A stretch of 64,000 bases of DNA from positions 190,100,760 to 190,164,759 of the forward strand of contig CM069433.1 of assembly GCA_035610365.1 (NCBI GenBank). The letters are read 5' to 3'. The position numbers were made by a program, and so were the translations under genes. Origin of the DNA: Aquatica leii (taxonomy: Eukaryota; Arthropoda; Insecta; Coleoptera; Lampyridae). The notes below the pieces were generated by a model. That model did not search any database. It had not been told where the DNA came from and worked only from the letters and a program-made list of their open reading frames with translations. Shown here piece after piece: positions 45,955-57,587 of this stretch (the stretch's first letter is position 1; each line of letters begins with the position of its first letter).

Positions 45955-46480
45955 AAAATCACTGGGAGCCAGATCTGAGCTGTAGGATGGTGGTCCCACT
46001 TGAATTGATGGAGCAGTTTTTGTGTTTGCTGCGCAGTATGAGACTGAGCGTTATCGTGAAAAAACACGACGCCGGACGTGAGCAAACTGCGACGTTTGTT
46101 TTGGATTGCTTGTCCTAGATTTTTTTAAATCTTACAATAGGCTTGAGCATTGATGGTTTCCATTCGCATAGTAGCCATTACCTTTATCGCAGACAATATT
46201 TTCCGAGCTTTCTTTAGTTTGGTTGGTGAAGCAGTATGGCCACACACCACTGATTAGTGTTTTGTTTCAGCGTTGGCATACGACACCCCAGTCTTGTCTC
46301 CGGTAACAATTCTGTTAAGGAATGTATTTCCTTTACCATCATACCGCGAAGGAAAGTCTGAAAAAGAGCTCATTCTTTGTATCTGGTGATCCTTAGCGAT
46401 CATTTTTGGAATTTACTGAGCACAGAACTTCTGGTAGCCTAATTTTTCTGATACTATCTAGTGCAAAAGTGAGCGAAAAG
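45955..46480 (-). pseudogene. Mariner transposase, catalytic and C-terminal part
   Basis: Minus-strand reading gives SRYDGKGNTFLNRIVTGDK (mariners usually have TGDE at the first catalytic aspartate), then VSYANAETKH, a stop, KKARKILSAIKVMAT, and after a frame change VVFFHDNAQSHTAQQTQKLL with the second aspartate in HDNA. The last recognisable segment is close to PYSPDLAPSDF but degraded. The DNA-binding N-terminus is missing. The copy is dead and sits between a LINE leader and the DRAM-like gene. Confidence 0.8.
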
Positions 46481-46847
46481 TTTTTGGGAAGTACTCAGAG
46501 AGTTGATATATAGTAAAACACCGATTTTTACGGATTTTGGTGTTGCTCATAAAAATCGTATCACAGCACAAATTTTGCACTTCGCGGAGTTTTTAATTAC
46601 ATGACACAAACATGGCACCGCTACCCCCACTACTTCTCGCGTTATACGAAAACGGAGGTCAGTTTTTGGACTGCCTCGTATATAATAATTGTTTATACTG
46701 TATTTATTGTTGACGTAATTTGTTATATAAAAATGTTTGTCTTCTAGTTGTCAATAAACAGACTTTTCTGAAAAATTAAATGAACCATGGAAAAATATTT
46801 CCTTAACAGTTAGTAGAATGTTTTCTTTAAAATAAATTTACTTTCAG

Positions 46848-47718
46848 ATTTGTTATATCGATGCTCGAAAATCATGTTCATGTGCCATTCGTAAGCGACA
46901 CCGGAACAACGCCTCCAGAGAGTTGCATATTTGGTCAAATACTTAATATCGGAGCTGTTCTTCGTATGCTGTTCTATTACATTATACAACGTATTAAAAT
47001 TCAATTTTTAATTAGTTCTAGTTACGATATACGTCCGCTTTCGACAAGTTAAAATGTTTGAAAATGACGACGAAATTAAATTAAATTCGAAATGGAACAT
47101 ACTCGGATTAATCAATGGTATCTTAACTGGTGCTGGTATAAGCATAGTAGGCAACTTTCAAGAAACTGCGATTTTGAGTGTACACATGGTAGGAGCTTGT
47201 ATTACATTCGCTTGTGGAACCACGTATATATGTATACAGGTAAAAGCTTGAAATTTTTGTTCGTCGTTAATTATATTTGTTGCAGACTATAATTTTTTAT
47301 CACTTTAGGCACATTTATGCTAAGAACCCAGAATGTAAGATAACACCAAAAGAACTGTACCTACGAATATTTTTAGCAGTATGTTGTTCGATTCTCGTTT
47401 GGGTCGCTGGGCTTTTTATGTTACTAGCAATGCTAGAATTTAAAGGCAACGCGTTTGAATTAATTAAAATTTAACTTAAAGACATTATTTTTTCTAGGTG
47501 ATAACATAGCGTGTTGGAAAGAAGAAGATGGTGGCTTTACGTTTAAGGTAGTGGCCACTTTCGCCGAATGGGCTTTAGTCTTTTGCTTTATGATTTACAT
47601 ATTAAGTATAACGAAAGAGTACAAATTGTTAGAATTTGAAAGCATTCGTTTTAAAAATAAGTTATCGAACACAACGACGGTTTCGAAAAATAAAACAGAC
47701 GAAAATTCGACGGTATAA
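46848..47718 (+). CDS. Dram: DRAM-family membrane protein (autophagy modulator), four exons, first coding exon not found
   Basis: Exons 46848-46963, 47016-47239, 47286-47445 and 47498-47718 join in frame to 239 codons and end at TAA 47716-47718. The protein starts mid-way in transmembrane segment 1 (FVISMLENHVHVPFVSDTGT). The family signature follows, SDTGTTPPESCIFGQILNIG, then YVRFRQVK, GAGISIVGNFQETAILSVHM, LRIFLAVCCSILVWVAG and ATFAEWALVFCFMIYI. This matches the six-pass Frag1/DRAM/Sfk1 family; DRAM1/2 sit in lysosomal or late endosomal membranes and promote autophagy. Human DRAM2 has 266 residues, so about 25 N-terminal residues are missing and lie in an exon further upstream. Introns are 52, 46 and 52 bp; the third is GC-AG. 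Nothing in the exons suggests decay. Confidence 0.9.
46964..47015 (+). other. Intron 1 (52 bp) of the DRAM-like gene, GT-AG
   Basis: GTATGCTG...TTTAATTAG, phase 1. Splicing gives AVLLVTIYVRFRQVK, matching the family; reading through leads to an in-frame stop at 47050. Confidence 0.85.
47240..47285 (+). other. Intron 2 (46 bp) of the DRAM-like gene, GT-AG
   Basis: GTAAAAGC...TTTGTTGCAG, phase 0, joining YICIQ to TIIFYHFRHIYAKN. A second possible acceptor at 47310 (CACTTTAG) would give a stop and is rejected. Confidence 0.85.
47446..47497 (+). other. Intron 3 (52 bp) of the DRAM-like gene, GC-AG type
   Basis: The exon ends GAATTTAAAG and the intron begins GCAACG, ending TTTTTTCTAG. Phase 1 (G plus GT) gives glycine in EFKGDNIACW. 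No GT donor nearby keeps the frame. GC-AG introns are a minor but genuine class. Confidence 0.75.
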
Positions 47719-47782
47719 AATAATTTTAAAATTGATCAAACTTTGTACATACGCTTATTAGTAGGTATCTTTAATTTGTATA

Positions 47783-47788
47783 AATAAA
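47783..47788 (+). terminator. Polyadenylation signal of the DRAM-like gene
   Basis: AATAAA 65 bp after the stop codon, followed at 47800 by an A-rich stretch. Confidence 0.6.
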
Positions 47789-47789
47789 G

Positions 47790-49239
47790 ATTCCAAAACA
47801 ATAAAAAAAAATAAATTTTAGAAATTATTTTACTTATCAAATTTTAACCAATCACTAGCTTGGTAATAAAATAAAGCGACTATTCATCTTGGTGCTAAAT
47901 AATCCGCAATTTGATCACTTTCCTTAATGTTATTACTAATCCACGCCTTTTTTCAACTTTCTAGATGTTTAGTTTTGGAGAAACAAAACAAAAATTCTTT
48001 TTGGTATAACAACTCGCCTATCGGTAAAAATGTATTTTCGATGTGGATTAAACTAGAGGCAACATCTGTTGGTTGGGATACGCCACGATTAAAAGAGCTA
48101 AAGTTTGTTACATGTGTTTGCTGAGAACGTTGTTTCTAACTGAGATTCGCGCCTGCACTGGTTTGTCGCCTACACTGTCTTTTAATTGTTTGCGACATTC
48201 TTATTTCCGCTGAGGACGGAAACGCCTGGGTTTAGGCAACCAGCCATACGCGTTTTATTTGTCCCAGTTAGATAAGGTGGTTCTTGACTTCTTATCGAGG
48301 TTGATAACTCGACGACTTTCTCCTCGCCACATTCTTAGGTTGATAACGTTGAGAAAGCGCTGCAACGTTGTGGAAGTTAGTGAGATTTGTTAAAATAACT
48401 TTAATTAGTATCTTACTTTATTACTTCAATTTGCCCTCAGCAAACAAACTAAAAAGAAATTGGAGGTGAGATTAATTTGATTAATTTCGGGGTTAACGAA
48501 CCTTGCACGTGGTTTTTTTTTAACTATCCACGAGTTGCCCCGATGGGTAGCTCAACGTACGCTGCAAACCTTTTGTTCCCGCACACCGGAACCCCAAATT
48601 ACAGTAATTCTTGCTTGAATTGTCGCATACCCACAACTGCAAAAAATTCATTCAAGTAAATGGTGACGTCGACCTGATATTAGCCGCATAGGGATAGTTA
48701 TTATTATGTTTTTACACTTTATCCCTACCAACCGTCTAGTCATCATCAAATATTCAACATCATCGCCATTGTACATTTTCTTATTAGATTTTTTCTAACA
48801 TAAGGTAAGTGAATCGGTATGAATTCAAAAAAACTTTACAATTAGTCATTTTACAGAAGCTTGCATGAGATTTGGTCAAAACTCGACTGATTCAATACAA
48901 ACAGCTGTAGAACAAAGTTTTACTTTAAACGTTAAATTAGTTAACTGCATCTACCAAGGTAAAAAAGATTGCATCAGTTTCAGAAGATTGGACATAAAAA
49001 ACGCGCAAACATATGGGGAAAACTATAAAAAATCAGTTACCAAAACTTCGTGGAATAAAAAAATCATCTTTTGCAGCTCTCAAAAAAAAAAATAGAACAA
49101 ATATGACAAAAATACTCCAAATGGTTTACAAACAAAATTTGATGACACTGCTAGCTACAAACTGGCATCGAAAAACGAAAAAGTCACAAAAACATTGCTG
49201 CAATATTTTAAAGAAGAAATAGATCATTATAGAAATTAT
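47790..49239. other. No gene recognised
   Basis: Short plus frames at 47927-48124, 48477-48659, 48865-49095 and 49013-49222 have no similarity that I can name. The last two overlap and are lysine/asparagine-rich. Confidence 0.45.
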
Positions 49240-49910
49240 ACTATTGTGAATTTTTGGCTCTTGTTTCTTTGTCCAGACCATGTACACATAGCTGGGTTGC
49301 TTTCGTAACCAGGACCTCAGTACCTACTGACAGGCAGTCTTCACTTTAAAATAATAATGTTTGTGCACGTGCTTATATGCGTTGAAGTGTAAACTTGTTA
49401 TTATATTTGTGTATTCGTTTAATTGACTTAGATCCTCTTTTCGTTCGAAGCCTGTTCTTGGAAAACCCCCTGCCTTCGAAAACCATTCTTTGACTTCCTG
49501 GAAACCGATTCTGGACTGATCGAACGACCTAAAGATTTGTTGACTACGACTACGCTGCTATGCACCCGGACCGGCGTCATTTACTCATTGTGGATTCATT
49601 GAAATAATTATCACAGTCTCGCACATTATATTGTTTATTCTTGACGGTATTGGCATAGCGGTTTTAATACTTGTGAGACTAGACAAACTCCTGACTCAAT
49701 TGTTGACGACAATTATTCCGATTTCTAAATAGTTATATAAAGGCTCTGTTTAGAACTACCATTTTTTGCGTTTGGTAATTCCGGCTCAAAGGCTTGTGCA
49801 GTTATTTAATTTAATTTTTGTATGTCAAACGAGCACTTTATGTAACTAGCCTAGTTATAAAATAAACAGCTACCGTCAGCTTCAATTTGATACCGTGTTG
49901 TGACATACTC
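49240..49910 (+). repeat. Possible solitary LTR (weak)
   Basis: TATATAAAGGCTCTG at 49735 is followed about 120 bases later by AAAATAAACAGC, the spacing of promoter and polyadenylation signal in an LTR. Ends and target duplications could not be set. Treat as a candidate only. Confidence 0.25.
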
Positions 49911-51600
49911 ACCAGATTGTTATCAAGCACTCGTAAAATTACATATTTAAATTCTTCACCGCATTTATATATTTTCATTTACAATTTAATTTAACATTAG
50001 CGACATTAAATTTTTACTTAAACGGCTCTCCTAATTTTATTAGTAGTCCGGTCGACGTCCACTTAATTAGAAGTTGTTCACAACAACACCTGTCAGTAAA
50101 ATTTCGTAATTATCGGTGACGAAATTCATTTTAGTTTTTAAGATTTATTAGTGCACACTTGTGTATTTTCTGGTTAGTACCCGTTTCCACTAATTAATTT
50201 AAATCCACACCACATCATCACTTCTTTACGAGTTCCTGATGCATTACTATCGGAATACTCTGACAAAAGTAACGTCGTCCATAGCGCCAAGGAGAACCTT
50301 TACGCTGTAAAGTTGATGGAACCGGTAAACGTTAGTGACAATAGAAGTAAACGCACCATTTAAAATGTTTGCTGCTTGTTACCTTTATTCATAAACAATT
50401 TCGTTATACAATTACTATGTTTGACTTTTGTAAAATGATGTCTTGAACGTAGGTTTGTTTTAATAAATGTTTTGTCGTATTTAAATATAAAACTATGCCA
50501 TGTTGAACTTTACTATGAATAATAAAGAAAATAATGACGTAAAAAGTTACAAAGCTAGTTTCTAATTTAAAGTAAAAATCAATGACCACCAACTAAATAC
50601 TCAAAAACTTTGACAACCGAACAAGTAAAGCAATGTTAACAAATATTACCTATATCTGATGATGATTAAAACAAACTTTGATTTGCTTACTACACCGTTC
50701 GTTTCTAAACTGTCCACTTCTAGACCTCGAGCTTTTCTATACTTCCCCGACTCTAATCGTAAGATCGATTAAGTCGTCTATTGATTTTCTGCCATTTTAG
50801 TTTCTATTACCAAACTAAATTTTTATTTTACCGTTTATTTCCTATAGAATTCTTATTATTTATTTTCAACCATTTGTAAAACATTGAATTACCAGTAAAT
50901 AACTGATTGAACGTAGTGGATCTCCGATGCACTTTTCGTTAGTTTCTCTTTCCTATAAACAGCAAGCGTAAAGGAACACCTTGGCGCATAAGATCAGTAT
51001 AGAATATAGATCCTTCTCGCAATTTCAAACAGTGTTGTTTTAATATCTCTCTCCGATTTAATGCAAATACCTCCAGTAAAGTATTATTTCAAAGCATTAT
51101 CCTAAAATAATTTTCCTTTGCAACTTCTGCTGATTTTGTGATTTACGTTAGATTAACCTACGTCTTTTGCAGTTAATCGTTATTCCACCAGTAACCACCG
51201 GAAGTAATTGTACAAACGATTATTATACAAATATTTGATTTATTTTGTACATTGGCAGTAAACGCATATTTGAACCTAGCATATCTTAAATCTCCGACTT
51301 GACGCTCGAAGTAATCTGCAAACAAAAAGGCAAGGACCGTAAAGGATTACACCATCCACATTAATATTGATTCGTATGTGGTGTTACCTCTGAGAATTTC
51401 GCTGTGGTAAAAATTAACTTTTATTTTTGCGACGCGATTTGATTCTCTCGTAATTATCGTAGTAAGTTAGATCACCCCCACGTTTTCTTTTCGAATTGTA
51501 TATATGTTTCCTAAATACATCTCTTACGAGTCGATAACTTGGAGTAAGAATGTGAGTTTTGATTACGAACAGAAATTTTAAGAATCAATTTGGGGTCGAG
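49911..51600. other. AT-rich DNA, nothing seen
   Basis: One 62-codon minus frame (50404-50592); no known repeat or gene. Confidence 0.5.
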
Positions 51601-51746
51601 TTGATGAAATATATGAGAAATGGACGATTAAACAATGGTAAAAGTCATTTGGAAGCTTGACGCATTCGATTTATAAATGCCATTGGATGACTTACGAGCA
51701 ATTTACTTGTGATATCATATATTTAATTTTTTTCTTACATTTTCAG

Positions 51747-51801
51747 CAATTTTCGGGGATGATTTGGAGATGCCATTAGCTAATAGCATGTCTGGAAAAC
51801 C
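51747..51801 (+). other. Exon-like unit, copy 2 (55 bp, with splice sites)
   Basis: Preceded by CTTACATTTTCAG and followed by GTGAGCTG. Open frame IFGDDLEMPLANSMSGKP, the counterpart of the minus-strand unit at 39682-39736. The shared region is longer than the exon: upstream words AGTCATTTGGAAGCTTGACG and AATTTACTTGTGATATCAT (51640-51715) also match that copy. Phase is 1 at entry and 0 at exit if the frame is right. The gene it belongs to is not recognised. Confidence 0.5.
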
Positions 51802-52234
51802 GTGAGCTGTTCAATTTTTTATTCTTTGTTTATTTATTAAATTATATTCTCATATTGTACTACGATTAAGTCATGTGCTAATGGCTAAAGGTGTTTCTTA
51901 CTCATAAGGATTTAATGATGCCGAATGTATCTATCGTTTCTTATTGATAATTTGTTAACTTACGCTGCGTAATTATTAATGCTAACTGTATTCTGTTTTA
52001 TTGTGGATAATTTGTTATCCGATACATCGTAGTTACTATTTTTACTGTTATTTTATTTTTGCCTTTGCAATAAAGGTCGTTGTTATATTTGTTTTGTTCG
52101 ATTTGGTTTACTTTCAGTGTTTGACAGATATAACCGGGATCAGTAACAGGTATTTTTGTCGTTTTGACACTCTTTTAATTAGTTGATAATTAGCACATAG
52201 ACAGTGTTGTAAATAGATAATTTTTAAATTATAT
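51802..52234. other. Short AT-rich gap
   Basis: No gene seen; a 61-codon plus frame (52001-52186) is hydrophobic but unrecognised. Confidence 0.5.
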
Positions 52235-54275
52235 AGATATAGAAGACAACTGGACAACATCAACAGACGACTGCTACAACTTCACCTGAAGTTAAGCAAC
52301 GAAATACATCCTATTCTGTGGAATATAATAGAAACAATATCCGATTTCCGATCGGAAACAGACGCAGAATTAACCACACGAAAACAGAAGAAGAAAATTG
52401 ACACACTCAAACGCAGTCAAAAACCAGAGGTTAATGTCGAACCGTTAGAATCGAAAAACTCGTCTACAACGTATCCAGTTTTTCATTAGACGACAACGCG
52501 AAAAGCGTTTTGGCAAAAGGGTTCAACTACGCCGTATCACCATCCGAGATTCCAGTCGAAGACATCATTTGCAACGTGGAAGTCAGCATCTTAAATATTC
52601 CACCAGCAGACACAATACGACAAGATGTAGTACGAATATTAAAACACGCCAAACCACCAAAAAACAACTTGTCACTAGAAAAAAACCTAGCACCAAAAAA
52701 GCTAAAAGCAAACAAAGAAATTATCATTCTACCGGCCGACAACGACAACAACAAAATAATCAAACAGACTTACCTAGAATCCAGTGCCTACTTACGCAAA
52801 GAAAACGTTTTCCCCGGTAGCAGCCTAGAAAAGATATTGAATAGCAAATCGTGTCACACAATAACTCACGAAGATAGGAAGCTACAAAATCGTTAATAAT
52901 AATAAATTAAATGAGATATAAACCCTGTTGTATCGAATGCTGGTAGTTGTAATTACGAACAGGTGGGTGGTCACACAATCGACTGGTGTACAAGAAATAA
53001 CATCTCCAAAGTAATGCTTGTCGAGACTTCGTCTTCGTTGTGGGTAATATGCCTTCCCAAAATCTTACACGTTCGGTAACGGTATTTATCAATAGTAATT
53101 ATTCTTCATTGTTCTTTATTGAATCGAACATGTGATCAAAGCGTGGCGAAACCGGCTATCAAATTAATACAGAAATTACAAAGGAATCCTAATAAACCGG
53201 ATGCAAAATATCTTACCCTGTGCCGAATAGATTACAATAAATTCGTAATTGACTTATAAATTCGTACTCATCACAATGGATGCACTTAGAATCTTAAGGA
53301 TTAGATCAAATTTTTTGACACAGACCGTCTCACTTAGTTGACAGCTTCAAAATGGCTCCGCAACCTCTCAGTAACCAAAAAGATCGGCAGAGGGCGTCAA
53401 AACCAGAATCTAATTTTAAGTCGATATACAAGGTACTACGTTATGAAAATTTCGCACGTAACAAGGCAACGCCACCGCGGTGATGGACTATGAAGATTAT
53501 AACAACAAAATAAAAACATTATTACAAGATGGGACGTACCAACCAATAACAACAGATCCTACAACATATTTGGAAAAAACCACGAAGAACAAAATCAAAA
53601 CCAGCAAATTGAACAAAGAAGACCAACAAAAAGTAATACCAAGAGAGAAGTCGTCAAAATGTCCAAAACTGTATGGCTTACCAAAGATACATACATAAAG
53701 AAAGAGCACAACTAAGGTCTATTGTCGGTTCAATAGAGTCACCACTCCAGGAACTTGCAAAATTTCTAGCAAAACAACTACAACCATATGCCGAAGAAGC
53801 CGAATCTTACGTGAAAAACGCAAGCCACTTCATCAAGCGTATCAAAGATAACACGCTAGAACCAGGCCACATGCTTGTAAGCTTTGACGTCGTATCGCTC
53901 TTCACTAACGTTCCTGTCGACGAAATAATCGAAATAATACGAGAAAAGCATCAAGTACGGGAAGACATCATCCAGTTAACTAAACATTGTCTCAAAAATA
54001 CCTATTTCATTTACAAAAATCAAAGGTATAGACAAATAGTAGGAGCACCTATGGGCTCGCCGCTGTCACCGGTAGTAGCAAATTTGTTCATGGCAGACTT
54101 AGAATCTCGGGCTATTGAAACAGCCTTACCCAAACCAAAACTGTGGGTACGATACGTGGATGACAGATTTATTATCTGGACACACGGGACAAATGAACTA
54201 GAAAAATTTCTAAATCATCTTAACGGAATGCACAACAAAATGGTAGTAGAAAAAATTCAGCAATTGCGTTAATAA
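52235..54275 (+). mobile_element. Penelope-like element, reverse transcriptase part, with an insertion
   Basis: 52235-52756 encodes the N-terminal region of a Penelope-like protein (QLDNINRRLLQLHLKLSNEI, a stop and frame change, then FNYAVSPSEIPVEDIICNVE, LKHAKPP, IILPADND). The Penelope frame resumes at about 53464 with GNATAVMDYEDYNNKIKTLL. About 700 bp between are foreign or rearranged. No GIY-YIG domain follows 54272, so the 3' end is missing. Confidence 0.85.
52510..54272 (+). pseudogene. Penelope-like reverse transcriptase (interrupted)
   Basis: The catalytic part is at 53480-54272, in two overlapping frames joined by a frame change near 53690 (LYGLPKIHT then QLRSIVGSIESPLQELAKFL). RT blocks are well kept: LVSFDVVSLFTNVP with the first aspartate, GAPMGSPLSPVVANLFMAD, and VRYVDDRFIIW with the YxDD pair. 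The frame closes at 54272 with LNHLNGMHN. In Penelope elements the enzyme primes cDNA at a nick made by the GIY-YIG domain, which is missing here. The upstream frame 52510-52896 turns into unrelated sequence after ILPADND. Confidence 0.85.
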
Positions 54276-55106
54276 TTTATTGCTTTTCTTATGATAAATT
54301 TCGTGCGCATTTATTTTTTCTTAAATACGGACCTGGACTTTTATGCGAGCATAAGTATATTATATTTATTCATCGAATTCCTAACACAAGTGCAATATTA
54401 GTTGCATACACTAAAAACGTTATTGCAAGAATAAACAATTACTACCTACTCTTTCATTAAATTCTTAATAGAAGTGTAATATAAGTTGCCTATACTTCAG
54501 GTTATTACATATATAAAATACAAAATTATATAATTCGACCGGTCGATAATGGCATTGGACCTATAAAATTTTACCTATGCAATTTCTGTTCCTCGAATTG
54601 TTAAAGATCAAATACATTGAAGTATAAAATTGCTCGAAATTAAAAATTCTACGTAAACGGCCAGGGTTTTCTTCAATATAGTACTTTAAAAAAGAAAATT
54701 AATTAATTCTTTTAAAAATTAGAAAAATCGCAATTGCCATGATTAAAAACCAAATTTTGTGTTATCAATAATGTCAGTTTTGACGTTTCAATTAACCTAA
54801 CTCAGTGTAGCTTTCGGTTTTGCTTTTGAGTAGATAAAATGCCTCGCGACTTTAGTTTAATGCTTTATATTTGAATCGGTTTACTTGATTTTTAAAAGAA
54901 TATATTTCCGCAAATGAATGTGCCCACTCCAAGAACGGGCTCATTTGAGACTACCAATCTATGAAAACCTGGCGCCATCGCTGTATGCGATAACATTGCA
55001 TTTATTATTATTTTTTTGGTTTTACTGAGAAGAAATGTGTGGTTCTGAGAACTAAACTATAATAATATTATTTTTCATCCTCATATGCTTATATTGAACA
55101 ACGTGC
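54276..55106. other. AT-rich DNA, nothing seen
   Basis: No open frame or known repeat up to the left LTR. The five bases before the LTR are CGTGC, the expected place of the target duplication; its partner is outside the window. Confidence 0.55.
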
Positions 55107-57025
55107 TGTTACATGCCAAAATTAACACAAAGTCACTGCCTGCAATGAAGTAACATAAACGGGGGGGTTGTGCCACTAGCTCAATGGAGAAGGGTGGGTT
55201 TTATTTAAAATTCCGTGAAAAATTGGAAACGCGATCGTCGTAAAAATGGAACTAGAACGGTAAAATAGTCAAATAATCGATAAGGGCGCCAATCAAGGAT
55301 TCCTATAAGGGGTAGCTTTCAAACCCCTGATTACTTGAAAGCTCATCCGGTTGGTCATAACCACAGAACTTACCTTGGGTTATAACAATTCTGAAAAACA
55401 CTTAAACAAAAATTTACGTATGCGGCGGCTAAATGAATAAAAGCTCTTTACATTTAACAATTTAACATTTATTGATTGAATATTTAAAACCAAGACAAAA
55501 TAAAATAACAAGTACTAATTGATATCAAATAAATTTGAATAAAAGAAATGAAATAATCTTAAGCAAACAAAAATGAATAATTTACACACAAAACATTACA
55601 TTAAAATTTATAAAAAGAAATGCTACTACAATAGCGTTAATTCGACGTCAAATATAATTAAATCTCAAGATCTTGACCGCATATTTATAACAAACAAATT
55701 ATATAACACAAAAAAAAACAATACAGTTTATAACATAAATATGTCCGAACTTTAATTCGAACTAAACAAAATATAGTTTATAAGTCGTTACATTATCATA
55801 TATTCGAAATACGAATCACTTCTCAACGCACAAAACAAAGTTAATTGATTTTAATTTTTGCGCAAACACTATACGTGTTCATTAAAATAATTAAATTCAA
55901 CGTTAGTCGTAATTTCAATTGACTTTAAAAAAAATTGAAACCGTTTACTGCATTTTTAATCGCGGGACACTGCACGATCAAACAACAAAATCGATAAATA
56001 CCTTAATTCTTAATTGGTGACACCGGCTGAACTTTGGTTCCCAGTGGATTTGAAAGCTAACACCTTGGATGGACTTTAGCTGCTTCCCAAACAATAGGTT
56101 ACCAGTGGAAGATTTATTAATCCGCCCCAAAGGCGAAAGATATGAGATTGCGAAACAAACTCACGCACAAATTCACGTAACGACACATACGATATTAATT
56201 TAGGTAAAACAGTGATCTTAATTAACCGTAATTACGAAAAAGGAAAGTTTTCCACTTAAATTCACTGCACCATCTTCTTTTACTTCCACGGTAATTATTA
56301 GAACAGGTGAATTATCACCTTCGTTAACTACATTTTTCCGGCCGTCAACCAACTAACTTCCCACCACCACATTTACCAAAAACACATCTATATATCAACT
56401 TTCGTCGACTGCCCTTTCCACAAAGGCTGCGTTCGAAACTTCAAACACCAAAATGCTCTCGCGAAAAAAGTGCAATAAAGAGGCAAACAAACATATTACG
56501 TCATATTTATATAATTAGGACACAGCGTTTCGCTTGTACGTGAAACTGTCAATTTGACAAGATATTATATTACAAGAATTTAAACTGCCTAATAAATTAA
56601 GATAACGACTTAATTTTTTCCACGTAATCTAAACGTTTGACATAAAGAAATTCAAGTATGAATGTACTCGAACAAAGAACTCATAAACCAACTTAAAATA
56701 AACAAACGGTAAAAATAGACTTAATTACGATTATATCTCAGAAGGAAAACATAAATCACAACTGGAATTTTTCAACAATCCAAGTGAAACATTCAATAAG
56801 CAAAATCGCGAAAGCAGATGGTTTACCGCGTAACAAAATACAAAACTTTATCAACAATTACATTGTAACTTCGAATTTAAAATCGTAAAATAACTTATTA
56901 AACTCAATCTAAAATTCACATTAAACCAAATTCAAAATACATTAAATGAAAATCGTCAATCCAAATACTGTGTCCGTTATCAAACATTACTCAATCAACC
57001 AATCGATTTTTAAACGATGGTTACA
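55107..57025 (-). repeat. 3' LTR of the young Gypsy element (complete)
   Basis: 1,919 bp, beginning TGTTACATGCC and ending CGATGGTTACA on the plus strand, so with TG...CA ends. The sequence directly outside, CCTCCCCTACTT, is a polypurine tract on the minus strand, which confirms the border. Confidence 0.85.
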
Positions 57026-57587
57026 CCTCCCCTACTTAAAGAGGGATTTCTCAAATCACTCTAAAAATAGACAAAGAAAAACAAACGAAAACCCATAACC
57101 CAAAACAATAAACGATAATGTAACTATAAACGCAAAAATAAAACGAAACTAAACCTATGGTTCTCGCGATCTCGCAATCATCGAGAACCCCTAACGAAAC
57201 TAACGGAACGAAAACCTAAACGATAAGAAGGGTAGCATATGTTTGGGTTCGACACAGATCACTCGATGCGGTACAGACGAAGAGGGCGCGCTGCGCTTCA
57301 CGAGATCCGCGCATTGCGTTTTTCCCACAACTACTGCCCTCACCGAGCGATGGCACCTAGCCGCAAACACTACAGAAATAAAAGATAAGGACAGACAAGA
57401 TAGCAGAAGAAAGAAAAATGGAAATAAAAGAACCGTTGTTTAGTCGCCTCTTACGACAAGTGGTGTCCCCACTGTAGAGAAATATTCTTAGTCCGTCTCT
57501 ACACGGAACCCAAAAACAAAACTAACTAACCTAAAAAAACGAAAAAGAAACTAAAACAAAAAAAAAATCAAACGGTAAAACCTACAA
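57026..57587. other. Untranslated 3' internal region of the young Gypsy element
   Basis: Polypurine tract on the minus strand at 57026-57037. A small inverted repeat, TGTAGAGA / TCTCTACA, lies at about 57472-57506. No gene seen. Confidence 0.6.

Noticed and set aside
46620-46680. Possible first coding exon of the DRAM-like gene (ATG at 46612-46614 followed by a GTCAGT donor)
   Set aside because: The reading phase does not fit the split codon at 46848 and the peptide is not a membrane segment.
47286-47474. Separate 65-codon gene starting within the third exon
   Set aside because: The continuation past 47446 into GNAFELIKI is intron read-through; the sequence belongs to the DRAM-like gene.
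57026-57587. Envelope gene of the young Gypsy element
   Set aside because: No long frame, signal peptide or membrane segment; the region is untranslated.
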